From Hypoxylon rubiginosum (taxonomy: Eukaryota > Ascomycota > Sordariomycetes > Xylariales > Hypoxylaceae), in assembly GCA_902806565.1 (NCBI GenBank), contig CADCXA010000048.1, positions 310,001 through 374,000 on the forward strand: a stretch of DNA of 64,000 bases, in the 5' to 3' direction. Positions within the stretch are counted from its first letter, which is position 1. The number at the start of each line of letters is the position of its first letter. Under the pieces are notes generated by a model. The model was not told where the DNA came from, searched no databases, and worked only from the letters and a program-made list of their open reading frames with translations. The position numbers and the translations under genes were made by a program. Shown here piece by piece: positions 21,220-33,943 of this stretch.

Positions 21220-23971
21220 ATGGAGTCACCGCCTACTTCAGATGGGCCGTTTGACTCGTCTAAACCCTTCGACGGCCTCGTGCTGTGCTGCACCAATATC
21301 GAAGCAGACCTGCGTGTAAGCCAGTCTCCCGTCACGACTGCCTAGCCTCGATCCAGATCGTTCCCGCTAATTGTGAACTTGTCTAGACAGAAATTGCGCA
21401 ACGCACCGTCGATCTGGGCGGCATTCACAAGTACGATCTTACACCCGATGTCACCCATTTAATCGTCGGAGACTACGATACTGCCAAATATCGCCATGTC
21501 GCAAGAGAAAGACCAGACATCAAGCCCATGGCTGCCGGTTGGGTCAATGCTGTGCGTGCGCTATGGCTAGAAGACCAAGACTTCGACTTTGCCGCTCTGG
21601 AGGAGACTTGGAAGCTAAAGACCTTCGAGACGGCCGGTGGGAATCCCAACGGTGCCTCCGAGGAACAAAGGGGGAGGTCGAGGCTGACTTGCTGCCTAAC
21701 CGGCTTCGAGGACAGTAGGTCACATCTGCCCATCCCATCCAGAAGAACTATACGAGAGTGGGAAAGCTAATAAGTAAAGATGAAACACGTACCATGATCG
21801 AGGGAAAAGTTAAAACGAACGGCGGCGATTACGTTGGCGATCTCTCGAAGCGCGTCACCCATCTCATCGTTTGCAAGCCCGAAGGCAAGAAATATGTAGC
21901 TGCGCGGAAGTGGGGGATAAGGACCGTCGCTATCGAGTGGCTACACGACAGCATTGAGCGAGGCATGATACTTAACGAGGAGTGTTACGATCCAACTTTC
22001 CCCCTGGAAGAACGTGGGAATGGAGCTTGGATAAGGAGAGACGTCAAGCGGGCCTCTTTAGGCAAGCGATCACGCGACGGCGCAGCTGTTCCTCTAGTCG
22101 ATGACGGTAGAAGGAAGCTGAGGAAGACTGCGAGTATGAAATTCACTAGCCAAGGAGATAGCCTCTGGGGTGACATTGTTAAGCAATCGTCGACAAACTT
22201 ATCCAAGCCGAATATCGAGGAGCGACCTGCCAGCGTACCCCCTAACATCCTCGCAATCGAGTCGGTAACGCCCGTGGTCGCGAGCCCACAGCTCGCCCAA
22301 CCAAACAGTCACACTGAACAGGTCGAAGGCGGTATTTTTTCAGGATGCCGCTTTTACGTCTATGGGTTCCCCCGAAATAGACGGGAGGTTGTACAACATC
22401 ATATCACGTCGCACGATGGTCAGATCTCGGAATCTCTCAAAGACGCCGCTTCCCCTATCCACAGCGAACCGTCCGACCGGCGTTATCTCATCGTTCCGCA
22501 GACCTCACAACCTGAATCCCACCCTCCGCTTCCGGAAGGAATGCGTATCGTCACTGAATTTTATATCGAGCGCTGTGTCCATAACAAAGTTCTCGCCAAA
22601 CCGAACGACCACGTATTAGGCCAACCGTTCCCACAATTTCCCATAGATGGGTTCGGTGAATTAGCGATATGCACTGCTGGGTTCAGGAACGAGCAGCTGA
22701 ATCAAGTAGAAAAAACCATCATCCAACTCGGTGCCGCGTATTCGGAGCGACTCAATGCGCAGTGCTCGTTGCTGCTCTGCCCCTCTCTTGACGGCGTAAG
22801 AAAACAGAAGCTTGACTTTGCCATACAGTCCAAGATTCCTGTGGTCAATGCGGATTGGCTTTGGCAATGTATCACGACGGGATGTCTTGCGCCTTGGAAC
22901 AAATTTGTGTTCAAGGGAGCCCCCCAGGAGAGCCAGACGGTCGCACGACCTCAAGCACCTAAGAGCAAGGCCAAAGATAAGACGACATGGTCAAGATCTA
23001 AGCCTGCACCTAGGAAAGAACAAGGGTCAAAGTCCTCCGCGCCAGCAACGAAACATGACATCGACATGACCGCCTTTGATGACGACATGCCGCTACCCCA
23101 GGAGAATACTGTGCGGAGAGAGGAGAGTCAGGAATCTAATTATGAGACAGCGCCTACACACCAAGCAGAGGACATGGATGTTGAGCCCACAGCTGAATCG
23201 GCACCATTGTCAGAAATGACCTCGAATGCACTGAACAAATCACCGTCGCCACAGAAGACGGTTGCGCCACCGCGAAAGCTGAAGCGCTTCCCAACCGGTG
23301 GAGAAATAGGGGACTCTGAAAGTGGTGAAGAGTCAGATGATCCTCATAGTCTACCCGAAAGGGACGATAGCGCAAAAAATGCGGAGGAAGAGAGGAAGCG
23401 TCAAGCCGAACGAGCCAAAGAAGCGCAACGAGAAGAGATGTCGAAACAATTGAATTCTCTCGTGCCTCACGATGGGATCATTCAAGACGGTACTGGTATG
23501 AAACCACAACCCGCACCAAGGCAACAACGTCGCAGGCGTGAAATCCTTGGCCGTGCCACGAGTAATGTCTCGACAGCATCAAGCGCGAGCGCCGAGTCCT
23601 TGGCACACATAAGCAGCTCGAAATCGAACCTTAGGAGGACCGAGTCTATAGCATCCCGCATAGATGGTTCTGGTGCTTTTGGGCTCATGGACAAAGTGAT
23701 GATGCAACACGGAGACAGCGGAGACAGTAATCAAGCGAGACAGGGCGGTGATAGCCCGCCTCCCGCTACACAGCTCGAGTATGACAATTCTGAAGCCAGG
23801 AGACATCGGGCTGCCGTGATTGAGCGTATGGCAGCTAGTAGCAAGCAGGACGATAAAGATGGCAGCGGACAGAGCCAGAAGGCCCCTATAGGCCTGGACA
23901 ATAAGGCTAGGGCAAGCAATGATGTAGTCGTGCAGCCCCCGGCTACAAGAAGAACGACGAGACGACGGTGA
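21220..23971 (+). CDS. DPB11: BRCT-repeat protein, Dpb11/Rad4(Cut5)/TopBP1-like replication-checkpoint scaffold
   Basis: Three exons (21220-21315, 21387-21714, 21780-23971) give 871 residues. The third exon starts after an intron with branch point CTAAT and acceptor AAAG; this choice restores the continuous BRCT sequence GFEDN-ETRTMIEG. Four BRCT-like units are visible: about 16-100 (LVLCCTNIE...GWVNAVRALW), 131-225 (LTCCLTGFED...IEWLHDSIERG), 324-419 (IFSGCRFYVYGF...EFYIERCVHNKVL) and 434-527 (ELAICTAGF...ADWLWQCITTGCLAPW). The remaining 340 residues are disordered, rich in Ser/Glu/Lys with a coiled stretch EEERKRQAERAKEAQREEM, and end TRRTTRRR. The tandem N-terminal BRCT pair and size fit the Dpb11 family, which binds phosphorylated Sld3 and checkpoint proteins in the nucleus to start replication and activate the ATR-type kinase. 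Confidence 0.85.
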
Positions 23972-24845
23972 TCTTGTACGTCAAGTACCTACCTAATGAA
24001 GACACCTCGAATCAAATATCGGGATGCTCAGAATTATAGGATGGAAAATGGGCATATATTCAGCTACCAAGGCAACTGTTTTCTTAAGGGTAATAGCATA
24101 GGTTAGATAGGTGGCTGGACATTGAATAATGCTGAAACAAATACGCGATGACCGTATCATACGACCACAGTGAATCAATCCTTTCGGCTAGAATGAGAAG
24201 CTTCGCCTATGTATAAAGTGCCGGATTCAAGTGAGGTCACGTTAATCTGCTCCGGCACGACTTTGAATCTGTAATGACAATTGCTTCCAATGGTATCTAT
24301 TTCCTAAACTAGAGGCACTCAAAATGATGGGTATCAATTGCTTTCTTTGCTCGTGTAGCCACAGCCAAATTGTGCTATCACTTCTTCTCCTCGCTACTGA
24401 AAAAGGTTTTGCAAACTTCCCTTTGTTCTACCACCAAGCTCCGACAACCCAACCCAACCCAAGGCAAACGAAAGACGACCAAAGGACGAAACTCTAGTCA
24501 AACGAAGGACATGTGATACTTCTCAGCTTAACCAACAACAAGCTGGCCCGGCCAGCTCCGGTACATGTATATGTTTGACCGGCGTTGTCCCTTCTTCTTT
24601 TTGTTATTTCGATTGCTCATATGTCATGTCATATGCCCCAACGCTGCTTTCTTCTTCGTTTCCTGCGTTTCGCTTCTCCTCCTCCTCCTTCTCCTTCTCC
24701 TTCTCCTTCTCCTTCTCCTTCTCCACCCCTTTCCCACTACTACAGCATTGAATTTTGCCGCCTAACTAAGGAGGCCACAATCTCAGACTGAATATATCTA
24801 GACGTCGTCTCCGACGCCGACGCACGCCAGGCTCAAGACGCAACC
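23972..24845. other. Spacer between convergent genes with pyrimidine tract
   Basis: This holds the 3' ends of the BRCT gene and the DUF8035-like gene. A CTCCTT-type microsatellite lies at 24675-24725. No gene is supported. Confidence 0.5.
24675..24725. repeat. (CTCCTT)n polypyrimidine microsatellite
   Basis: About 50 nt of CTC/CTT triplets on the plus strand, beyond the stop codon of the downstream minus-strand gene. Confidence 0.9.
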
Positions 24846-27814
24846 CTATAGCGCCGCCTCGCTCAGCATGCTCAGCATCGCCGCGGCCGCGCCCCCGAGG
24901 CCCACGGCCCGGAGCGTCTCGTTCTTGGCCTTCTTCGTCGAGCTGCGGTCCTCCTTGGGCCGGCTGCTATTGGTGGTGGTGCCGGCGTAGTGGTCGTCGT
25001 GGTACTCCCGGTCCCGGTCCCGGTCCCGGTCTCTCCTCGACGCGGTAGCGTTCGACGAGGAGTTGGCGCCGCCGCCGCCGCCGATGCTGCTGCTGCCGCC
25101 GTGGTATCGGCGGCTGCGGCTGCGGGAGTGGCGACGGTGCGAGTGCTCTTCCTTGTTGTCTCTGTCTTTGGCGTCCGGGCCCCGGGAGTAGTACTCTTTC
25201 TCTCGGTGACGATCGCGGTCTCTGTCTCTGTCTCTTTCTCTATCCCTGTCGAGATACCGATCTGAGCGGTATCTCTTGTCCTTGTCCTGGTCCCGATCTC
25301 TGTCCCGATCTCGATCCCGATCCCGATCGCGGTCCTTAGTCCGGTCTCTGTCTCTGTCTCTGTCCCTCTCTCTATCTCTCTCACGATCTCGATCCCGGCG
25401 CTCTCGTTCGCTGCGCCGGTAAGAAGGCAAGCTCCTTGGCAGCGAGCTCGAGCTTTCGTTCAAGATCTGCGGAGTGGGATCGATTCGCACGTGAGGATCG
25501 TCGTTCTTGTTCTTGAGGATAGACTTCGGCATCACGGTGGCCGCGGGACTAGCGCCGGCGTCGTCTCTAGTTTTGTTCTTGCCCTTGCCACCTTCGTTCG
25601 TGGACGATGGGGCCGGCACGATAAATGGGTAGGCCTTAGTACCTTTGCCTTTACTCTTGTTATCCACTCCGTCGGTCGCATCGCCATCTGCCCTGGATCT
25701 GGTCCGAGGCTTGGTCTTGTCGACGCTCTTCGATGAAGCCGAAGGGGTGGTGGAGCTCCGGCGGGGATGAGGCTGGGTCCGAGACTGATGATAATCTTCG
25801 AGATGCGAGCTGGAACGAGGAAACGACTGCGAGTACGACGGTGAACCGTATTGGTCTCGATCCCTCTCACCTTCCGACGTACCCTCGTCATCGTCGCCGG
25901 AGTCGTAGAGTTCGCTTACTGTGCTCGCCATGCTTCCCCTCCGTCGTCGGTGGCTATTGGCCACGTATATCACGGGGTCTTCGTCGTCCTCCTCGGAATC
26001 GTGGCCGTTCTTGTAACCCCCCTTGTCCTGCCGACGCTGCTGCTCCTCGATCACATCCCAATTCCGATACTTGTCCGGATGATACCTGTCCTCCGTCCGC
26101 CTCTCCTTTACACCTGGGCCGCTTGCTATGGCGGCACTAGACCGCCGCCGTCTCGCATTCCGCACCTGGGCGGTCCGGCGGGCGAAATCGACTACCTCAT
26201 CACGTGTCAGCTCGCCGAGAACAGCGACGAAGTCCGGCCGTGCTTCGTATCGCACCCCGGCGCCGGCAAGCACTTCGGGCGACACGAGACGGCGTGGGAT
26301 CCGTGTCCATTTTGCTTCGAGCGGAATATCCCGGCCGCGGCTGTCAGGAGCAAGCCGTGCATTTCGCTGCGATGCTATAATGAGGGCCTGCTGTTGTTGC
26401 TGTTGCTGCTGCTGGTTTACTACGGGAAGAGACACTGAGTTCGAATGCAGCGTTGACGGCGGACTGGTACCCTCGTAGCTAGGGGCAGATAGTGGTGGCA
26501 GATAGCCAGCCTGCGTCGAAGAGGAAGGAAGAGCAGGTTGCGAGACTGTAGGGGGAAGATAATGCTGCTTAGGGGAGCCGGTCATGTGATAGTTTGCACC
26601 GGCCACGTCAAGGGGTAGCGTCGGCTGCTGCAAATGCATGTTCCCCATCCTGATGGCAAGGTCGGCAGCCCGCCTATCGAGCGCCATAAGCTCTCTTGTC
26701 GACATAAGCGCCATGGACTCGTCGTCGTCGTCGCCACTCGACGAGTGCCGGTCATAGGAAAGAAAAGTAGGGTGTTCGGGCATGCTGGGCGGTAGTGCCC
26801 TTCGTTTATCGTCGTCTTCCTGAAGACGCTTCATCCTCGACGACGGGAAAAGTTTTTCCTCGTCGATGCTGGGATTCATTTCTTCTGGGCTCACGTCGCC
26901 CGATATAGGGTAGGTTGGGTACGGAGCGATTTGGAGCCCATCCTCAGGCCGTGGATGGTAATGCTCCAGCAACCCCCGCACAGAGGGTGTGCTGCCGCCG
27001 TTGGCGCTGAGCTGTTCGTCTAACTGGCGAATGTAGGCTCGAATGACGTCCTAGTGCATGAATGTGTTAACGCCGTGATACTGGATTGGATGAACTAAAA
27101 AGATGAAGGGGGTTGGCTAACCTGATTCTTTCGCAGAACGTCTCTAGAGAAACCCTCCCGCTCCAGCTCATCTCTAAATCGTGCCCAAAGCTCCTCTTCG
27201 TTCCCATCGACTAGATTGGGGGTTTTTCGTTGGCATATCCGCGTCGCGATGGCATCTACCTTGTCCTTGATCGACTCGAGGCCAGCACTGCTCGTATCGA
27301 CCATGCGGCGCGACTTGGACGGGTTATGTAGCTGAATCGTGTCGAGGAACATGTCGATACTAAGCTTCTGATTGCCGAGCTTGGTGCGTATCAAGTCGAT
27401 CATGTCGCGGTCCCGGCTCTCCAGCATCATCCAGCCCTTCTCCCCATCCATCCGCGCAGCTCCGTCGCCTTCGCTACCGCTTCCTCCATATTTCTTCTCT
27501 AGTATGGTATCCAGCTGCTTGAGCGCGAACTCGGAGTCTTCGAGGATGGGTGTCAGCTGCCGGGCGTAGACAGCGCTGTCGTCGACGCTCAGCAGCGACT
27601 CGGGATCCTCGGCTTCGAATTTCAAATGCTTGAGCACCGTGTGCAGGTTGCGCACCGTCGTGGCGATCTCGTCTAGGTCTGGGTCTGCGGCTCGCGCACG
27701 CTTATACAGCTTCCGCGCGAACGCGTCGACCCGTTCGATATCTGCCGACGAGACGCGCGCGGTACTTGTTGGTGCATTGCTCTGATTGTTGGTCGTCATC
27801 GCGAAGTATGCCAA
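24846..27814 (-). CDS. Large DUF8035-like protein with Arg-Asp/Glu repeats
   Basis: Two exons (27814-27122 and 27050-24846) join in phase 0 across a 71-nt intron and encode 965 residues. The first 230 residues are helical (VDAFARKLYKRARAADPDL..., LEDSEFALKQLDTILEKKYG). The central part includes a short poly-Gln run (nine Gln, about 26386-26412) and the block RDIPLEAKWTRIPRRLVSPE followed by ARPDFVAVLGELTRDEV, which I associate with DUF8035. The C-terminal third is a mixed-charge region of alternating Arg-Asp and Arg-Glu, then Ser/His/Arg-rich sequence, ending AAAAMLSMLSEAAL. Such mixed-charge repeats occur in nuclear speckle and RNA-processing proteins, but no function is known here. Met6 is an alternative start. 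Confidence 0.8.
25190..25400 (-). repeat. Coding repeat of Arg-Asp/Arg-Glu dipeptides
   Basis: The DNA is a degenerate CGGGAT/CGAGAC-type hexamer array inside the large minus-strand gene. It translates as alternating basic and acidic residues. The repeat keeps other frames open too, which explains overlapping spurious frames. Confidence 0.85.
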
Positions 27815-28152
27815 TACCTATGCGTTTGTGCGTTCGTACTAGCGGGGTGGGAACGAAGTCCCTTTAGCTTGAGATTTGTCCCAGTACGCTCTATACGTGC
27901 TTATCGCGAAACTGTGTGCTGTACACTAGGTATGCGTGTGCGTCTAAGAGAACAAGGGGATGTGCATTGAGTTGCGTGGGGGGAAAGTCTTGTAGACGAG
28001 TAGGTAGGGTGAAATGGGACACGATGATCACACCCAAGGTTTAGTGTTTAGTATTATAGGGAAAAGCAGGAAAGTAAGGGTCTCGGCGGGTCACGCTCGG
28101 CTCGACTGTGGACTGCGGACTGCGGCTCGCGGACTAGCTCCAGTCAAGACGC

Positions 28153-28250
28153 TCGTGTATGTATGTGTAGGTATGTTAGGTATGTGTGTATGTACGTGTG
28201 TATGTATGTGTGTATGTATGTATATAGGTATGCTCGGTATGTTCGTATGT
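28153..28250. repeat. (TGTATG)n-type microsatellite
   Basis: About 100 nt of degenerate TGTATGTGTATGTA/GGTATGT units in the upstream region of the large minus-strand gene. Confidence 0.85.
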
Positions 28251-28814
28251 TTGCTAGTGCCACCGTAAGAAAGACTGATGTCGAAAATATCAACATCAGG
28301 CGTCCTGTCAGACCCTTTTAGGCGATGTGGTCGGCACCAGTGCGTGTGACAGAAAACGCTAGAGGGTTAAAATAACTAGGATGGCTGGTCTCAAGAGTGT
28401 TGCTTCAGTGTTCAGGGTCCAGGTCCAGGTTCAAGTTCGATGATTGCTACCTACCTACTATGTATATCGTCATGGCCGACCAGAGGATAATAATAAAACA
28501 TACCCAAACCTGGTCAACCACCTCTTCTGTCGTTTGTAACGTACCGTTGCTAACACTATTGCTAGTGTCAATATACGTGGATTGAACCTTGACATCGACC
28601 CTCCTCGACTCCTACAATGGATTGGATTCTCCTAAGTTGCATTGGATAAGCCAGAGGAACGCCCTTTTACTATATCGAGCCGGATTGGAGGCACATCAGA
28701 CAAGGTGATCCAGGCACGAGCTTATGACAGACGGGGTGATGAGCTGACGAGCACCCATCGACTAAAACAGCCCATGCCGCTCACAATCTTCTCCACGTTT
28801 TTCGACGAGGAGGG

Positions 28815-29279
28815 TCAGGGAGGGTAAGATGAGGGAAGGTGGCCTATTGGACGGTGACGTATTGTTTGATCGAGCATGTCATCATAAATCGTGAGTCTGG
28901 TAAGAAAAGGTGGCAGGGCTGTCCAATCATTGCGTCGCTTTCGTTCTCCATCCTTGTCTAGACGATCCAACCCTTCTTCCCACACCCACTTTGCTCCATC
29001 CTCTAATGCAGTTAGAATCGCCCTGGTAGCCCTGGCTAAGCATTTAGCTTCACCTTCATTATTCACCAGTCGCCCCCCCAGGCGAGGCTTTCGATTCGGT
29101 TCCCAAAGGGGTTCCAAGACTCCACCACGTAGAGTATGATGGTTGGACGGCATAGGCTGGCTACCTAGGTATGCAGTATGCAGACGAAGGGCGGAACACG
29201 GGAGAGTTGTTCTGTCAGTCTGTCTGCCTGACCTGCTGACTTTTGGCTGTCTCGATCTGCTGGGGGTTCGCTGCGCCAC
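28815..29279 (-). CDS. Possible small hypothetical protein (weak)
   Basis: A minus-strand frame of 154 residues with a plausible protein-like centre (EGEAKCLARATRAILTALED, then KWVWEEGLDRLDKDGERKRR). I recognise no family and no supporting splice structure. The first 40 residues are Arg/Ser/Thr-rich and unlike folded protein; Met43 is an alternative start. It could equally be a chance frame in the spacer. Confidence 0.25.
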   Translation of the reverse strand: MAQRTPSRSRQPKVSRSGRQTDRTTLPCSALRLHTAYLGSQPMPSNHHTLRGGVLEPLWEPNRKPRLGGRLVNNEGEAKCLARATRAILTALEDGAKWVWEEGLDRLDKDGERKRRNDWTALPPFLTRLTIYDDMLDQTIRHRPIGHLPSSYPP

Positions 29280-31094
29280 TTGGCTGGTTCAGCCCCGTGG
29301 ATGTCTACCTGTCGATGCGAGATGCAGAAAGGGTGCATGACTGCATAGAATTTTTCTTTCCGGGTCCAATTCCCCAAATCTCTTAGCAAATGGTGTCGTT
29401 CGCCTATCGACTCCCCATGCAGTTTAGTTTTCATCTAGAGCCTCAAAAGAATGGAGAGATGTATCAATAATGGGTGAGTGCGCCGGGTAGGTTTCAGACG
29501 AGAAGGAAAGATGCACAACGTAGCGGATGCAGTGGAACAATCACATGTATACTTATCAAGTAAACATACCCGTACATATTCACTGCATCTTCTCCGCACA
29601 ATATTGCAGATTAGAGAGCCAACCTATGAACGTGAGAATACTACGCTGAGGTGAGAGTCAAAGAAAATTTCCGGTCTCTTGGTATAATACACAAGGCGCC
29701 GGTATGCTCTTAATCTGCCTATGAGAAATGATTCATCTCATTTCTTAACCAGAAAGTCAGACAGCACCCATAGCCTCCGGTCAGCTAATGCATATATGGT
29801 AAGGTAGGTTAGCAAAGACGCGAAGATGAGGCAGGTTAAGATGAAGTGAGGCTCGGCTCTGGTGCGATCTGCAGGACGTTAAGGCTTGGTGTCTAATCGT
29901 ACCTACGAATTAGCAGCCTTAGATATGTAAAGGTTGCTTAGTTTTCAAACCTCGTCGCAAGTGCACACCCTCGGTCTGAGTGAGTTGAAGCGTCATCCGA
30001 AGCTAGACTTGATAAGTTCACCGATGCTACGGGGCACGGGGTATGGGGCTTGTCAATTTACTACTACATGTTCTGGTATTATGCAGACTACCTACGCAGG
30101 TGATATTGAGCACCAAGCATGGCTCATTAGGTTGATAGGAATCTGTAATAGAGCGAATGCAATAGGTTGATATACTTTGGGTAGAAACTAGGAGGAGAGG
30201 GTTGCTACCGTTGGACCGCAACGCGAGCATTTCATAGGACGTGTATCAAGCAATAGAATGGGCGCGAACTATTCGTCCACGGGGCGTAGGGATCGAGCCA
30301 GTGGTAGCACTTAAAGGATTGGAAGTGTGTGTGAGCAAACAGTTGTCAAGACTGTACTCGACAGAATTGATTCATTTTGCCGGGCGACTGTCTGAAACTC
30401 GAAAAGATGAGCGCCATTCGCGCCCAATGGCAAACCAATCATCAATGCAGAAGTTCGTCCAACCATCGACGCTGAAGTATATGGGAAGCCTTTGAAACGC
30501 GGCTCACTTGATATGTAATACGAGTGCACGACGTCTTACTGAATGCTTCGTTGGCGTTGTAGTCGCCACCGACCATGTGCGACCTTGAGATATGTATATC
30601 TGTATTTTTGCCTTTAGTGGCGGGGAGCAGTACAATGTTGGATCCCAGACCAAACCTCAGTTGAACTCATGGCTCGAGAGGATATACAGGAATTATCGAG
30701 AGGACTGTACGACTCCATGCCTCGGATCTCAAACCGTGAGGCCCCTAAAGAAGTCTTAACATATTCTGATTACGTTAGGATTACGTTAGGATAAGGTCTG
30801 ACAGCCTGTATGCTGGTACCTGGTAGCTGCTAGCTGCTAGAAATACGAAAATATTGAAAATATTCATTTTGACGTAGCCTACACGAACTATGTACTTAGG
30901 TACCTACATAATTCAAGTCGAGGAGGCGTTAGGTCTCCTCATTGCCAACATGACTGGTTATGCTACGCCTCCGGTGAGAAATCTCGGCCCCAGTAATCCA
31001 GAAGGCCGTACATCGGAGGGCACCGCTTATGCTGAGCCTCAACCGGAAGGCTGACAGATAGGGTTTAGTTCCATGTAGTACTCGTGAATCTACC

Positions 31095-33943
31095 TCATAT
31101 TGCGATCCTCTCCAACGAATAATGTCCGACCCGTTGACTCCTGAGGTGGCCCGTCTCTCTTCCGGATCTGTCCACAATCTCGCCGCCTGACACAACCTTT
31201 TGAGGTGACACTCCATCCTTCTTCTTGAGCCCGATAGGCAGCGCTTCAGACCCAGGTTCCTTCACATGCAATGAAATTGGCTTCATCTTGTCCACCACGT
31301 CCACAGACTTGCTAGTGTTCGTTGATGCCTCGCAGAATTTCACCGCCTCGCCGATGATGCCTCGAAGATATACAGCCTCTTCTATTCCTTCCAAGGCCGC
31401 ACTAACTTCGAACTTAAGCGTAGCGACGAAGTCCCCCGTGTCATCCCCTGCCAGCAGCGCGTCGTTGAGTAGCCACCCGCCAGGCCCGACGGAGTCTACG
31501 CAGCGTCCAAGCAGATCCGCGATGAGTTTGATGATACCGTCAGGTGGCGCATCAGAGGTTGAATCCTTTTCGAGATCGGCCGTGTCTAGGTAGCGAGATG
31601 TCCACGAGCCTCGGACTAACTCGATACGAAGTAGGTAAATAAGGGACAAGATCTCTTCTGGTTTGAACGTGGTCCGTAGCGCTTTTATCATAGACATGCT
31701 AGGGCAATTGCCGAGCTTCGCAAAGGCCGCGCTCAGTCCATTGCCGCGAACGCCCGCGTCCTCGTTAAGATAGGATACGGTCTTCTGGATCTCATCTTCA
31801 AGGTCGTCTAGTTCCATCCCGACATTTTGAAGCTCCGCATCTGCATCTGCATCTACCTCGCCATTCACTATCGCCGCCTCGGTTGAGCCGTCGGTAAGGA
31901 GTTTTGGTGGCGGCTGTTTCGGATCCTGAACGAGCTCTAGACTCCTCATGATGGTCCGTACAGCAATGAGTAATTCTACGGCACCTAAATTGGTGGCAGA
32001 GATGTAGGTGATGAGAAGTTCTAAAGAAGGATCGACGTCAGCGAGGCGAAGGATAATCTGCTCGGCCAGAAACAGATCCGTCTTTTCGTTGTCCCTAAGT
32101 TGTCCTCGGAGGGCCGACCTCACATTCGACAGCGTCAGGTGTCCCGCATCTACAAGATAGTTGACGATATCGCTCTCGGGTAGTTGACAGATAAGCCGAG
32201 GAACGGTCACGTCTTCGGGGAAAGCGTCGTTCCACTGAAAAGCCCGGCTGATAGCGTACATAATCCATCGTCTGTCTGCCGGGGGGTATTCTGCTCGAGT
32301 TTTCGGCCACACCCAACTGGAAGCTGCCCTGGGCGGGATCGACTCCTCGACTTCTACGCCGTTGGATAAGGGTACATCTTGAATCTGGATGCCGAATTTT
32401 TGGGCAAGTAGCATCTCGAGGCCGCGGATATCGTTGGCATTCAGGAGAGTATCGGCTTTCGCTTCATCCTCCGTCCATGACTGCCAGTAATCACCTAGGA
32501 TAGAGCCCGGGAGATAATTGGAAAATACAGAAGTATGTGCTACCTCACTGAAGGCATGGGTCGATGGTCGTTTGGTGAGTTGCAAGCCGCGCCCAATCGA
32601 GTCAATCAGAAGACCTTCGGCACGTCGTTTCCTTGACCGCAAGACGGGAGCTTCTAGTTGGATAGCGAGGAGGTTTGAGTTGACAACGGCAACTGCAAGC
32701 TCCAAGCGCGAGAAGTAAGCAGTAAGCAAGCAAGAAAGCGGTTCCACACCTGTGCTAGATGCTGCTTGGCCGTCGGGTTCGATAGACACGGAATTCTGGA
32801 GAGAACGATAGACCGGGTTGTAGATGGTGAGATGAGTTGGTGTGGAGCACAGAATTGATGTCTTGCTAAGGCGTAGGAAGGATGTTGTCCCATCTATTTC
32901 CATACTAGACGTGACCCTTGGAAGGCTCGTGGTTAGATCGTAGACACTGAATGACGGGCCACGCAACTCCAGTAGACTACCGGAGAGGAAATCGAGGCGG
33001 TACGTCGAAGCGCTAGAACCGTCACGCACGGATGATGGTATGGGCATAGCATGAAGTTTGATAATACCTTGCCGGTTTGCGCTCATCGAACCGCCGGACG
33101 GTGGCTGCACGGCAACAACGTGAAGGTGCCGACTCTGCTGCCCGTATAGGTCGTGGCTGGAGATGAGCACCAAGACCTCAGCATCCACATTGGCACCTTG
33201 GTTAATGCCGGGGAAGAGACCCAAGGAACCATCGCTGCCTTTCAATATGCCCTGGACAAAGTCGGACAGGAGCACAGAGGAGCAGAAGTCGATTCTAAAG
33301 TTAGATTTCGAGGCTCCCGGCAAGTCCTGATGTAATGCCGCAGAGGATGAAGCCCACTTCCTCTTTAAAGTCTCCGCATCAAGACAGATGATCTCACCAT
33401 CTCGCCGGACAACGAGAAGCTCTTTGGTAGATTCCTGTCGACCGGGTGCGGTGATGGGTGCCACGCACACGACGGGCTGACCTGACCCTAAAGACACGGA
33501 TGTCGTAGTAGAATGGGTATTGCTCGAACCGTCCAAGTGGTCTTTAAACAGAGTAATCTTATTCTCGTGAGATTCACTCGTTGCCGCGTACGTGTATCTC
33601 GAAACTTCTTTGGTCTCCTCGACTTTGCGCCGAATCGAAGCTACAGGGCACGAGAAGAAGGATTGGGGGGGAACCGGATACGAAGTTACCAGCCTTGCGG
33701 AGGAAACCTACTATATGTGAGTATATACCGATACTAGCTAGAGTAGGGCTCTGGGACTCTTACATTGTAGATATTGACGGCTTCACCATCTATTCCGACT
33801 GCCAATTCGTGCCGTTTTCTCTTTCTCGATCCAGGCGCAGATCCGTATACCTCACTGACGACGTAGCGACCGGTAGTTGGATCGAGAGGTCGGGGTAATG
33901 TAGCTAGCACATACGGCTTCTGAATTTGAAAGTGAGAAGCCAT
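31095..33943 (-). CDS. UTP8: U3 snoRNP-associated protein Utp8 (t-UTP subcomplex)
   Basis: Two exons (33943-33764 and 33707-31095) join in phase 0 across a 56-nt intron and encode 930 residues. The N-terminal part (about 1-400) looks like a beta-propeller, with strands such as YVLATLPRPLD, HELAVGIDGEAVNIYNV, RLVTSYPVPPQSFFSCP, KELLVVRRDGEIICLD and PTHLTIYNPVY. The RLVTSY.(L/V)PP block after the first blade and the ending VGHYSLERIAI are what I associate with Utp8. The C-terminal half is helical. Utp8 is part of the nucleolar small-subunit processome and links pre-rRNA transcription to early processing. The start is the Met directly before the first blade; upstream in-frame Mets lie in the promoter. 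It is transcribed divergently from ELG1. Confidence 0.72.

Larger units (their letters stand above)
27815..31094. other. Large intergenic region
   Basis: About 3.3 kb. It contains a TGTATG-type microsatellite at 28153-28250 upstream of the DUF8035-like gene, one CTACCTAGGTATGC motif at 29161 and a single weak minus-strand frame (28815-29279, listed separately). The stretch 29500-31000 shows nothing gene-like apart from the 3' flank of UTP8. Confidence 0.5.

Noticed and set aside
21758..23971. BRCT gene third exon beginning at the GTG at 21758
   Set aside because: The sequence between 21715 and 21779 is an intron with donor GTAGGT, branch CTAAT and acceptor AAAG; joining there restores BRCT repeat 2 in phase.
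24872..25384. Second minus-strand frame of 170 codons rich in Glu/Thr/Arg
   Set aside because: It is a shadow of the Arg-Asp repeat in the large DUF8035-like gene; the hexamer repeat keeps several frames open.
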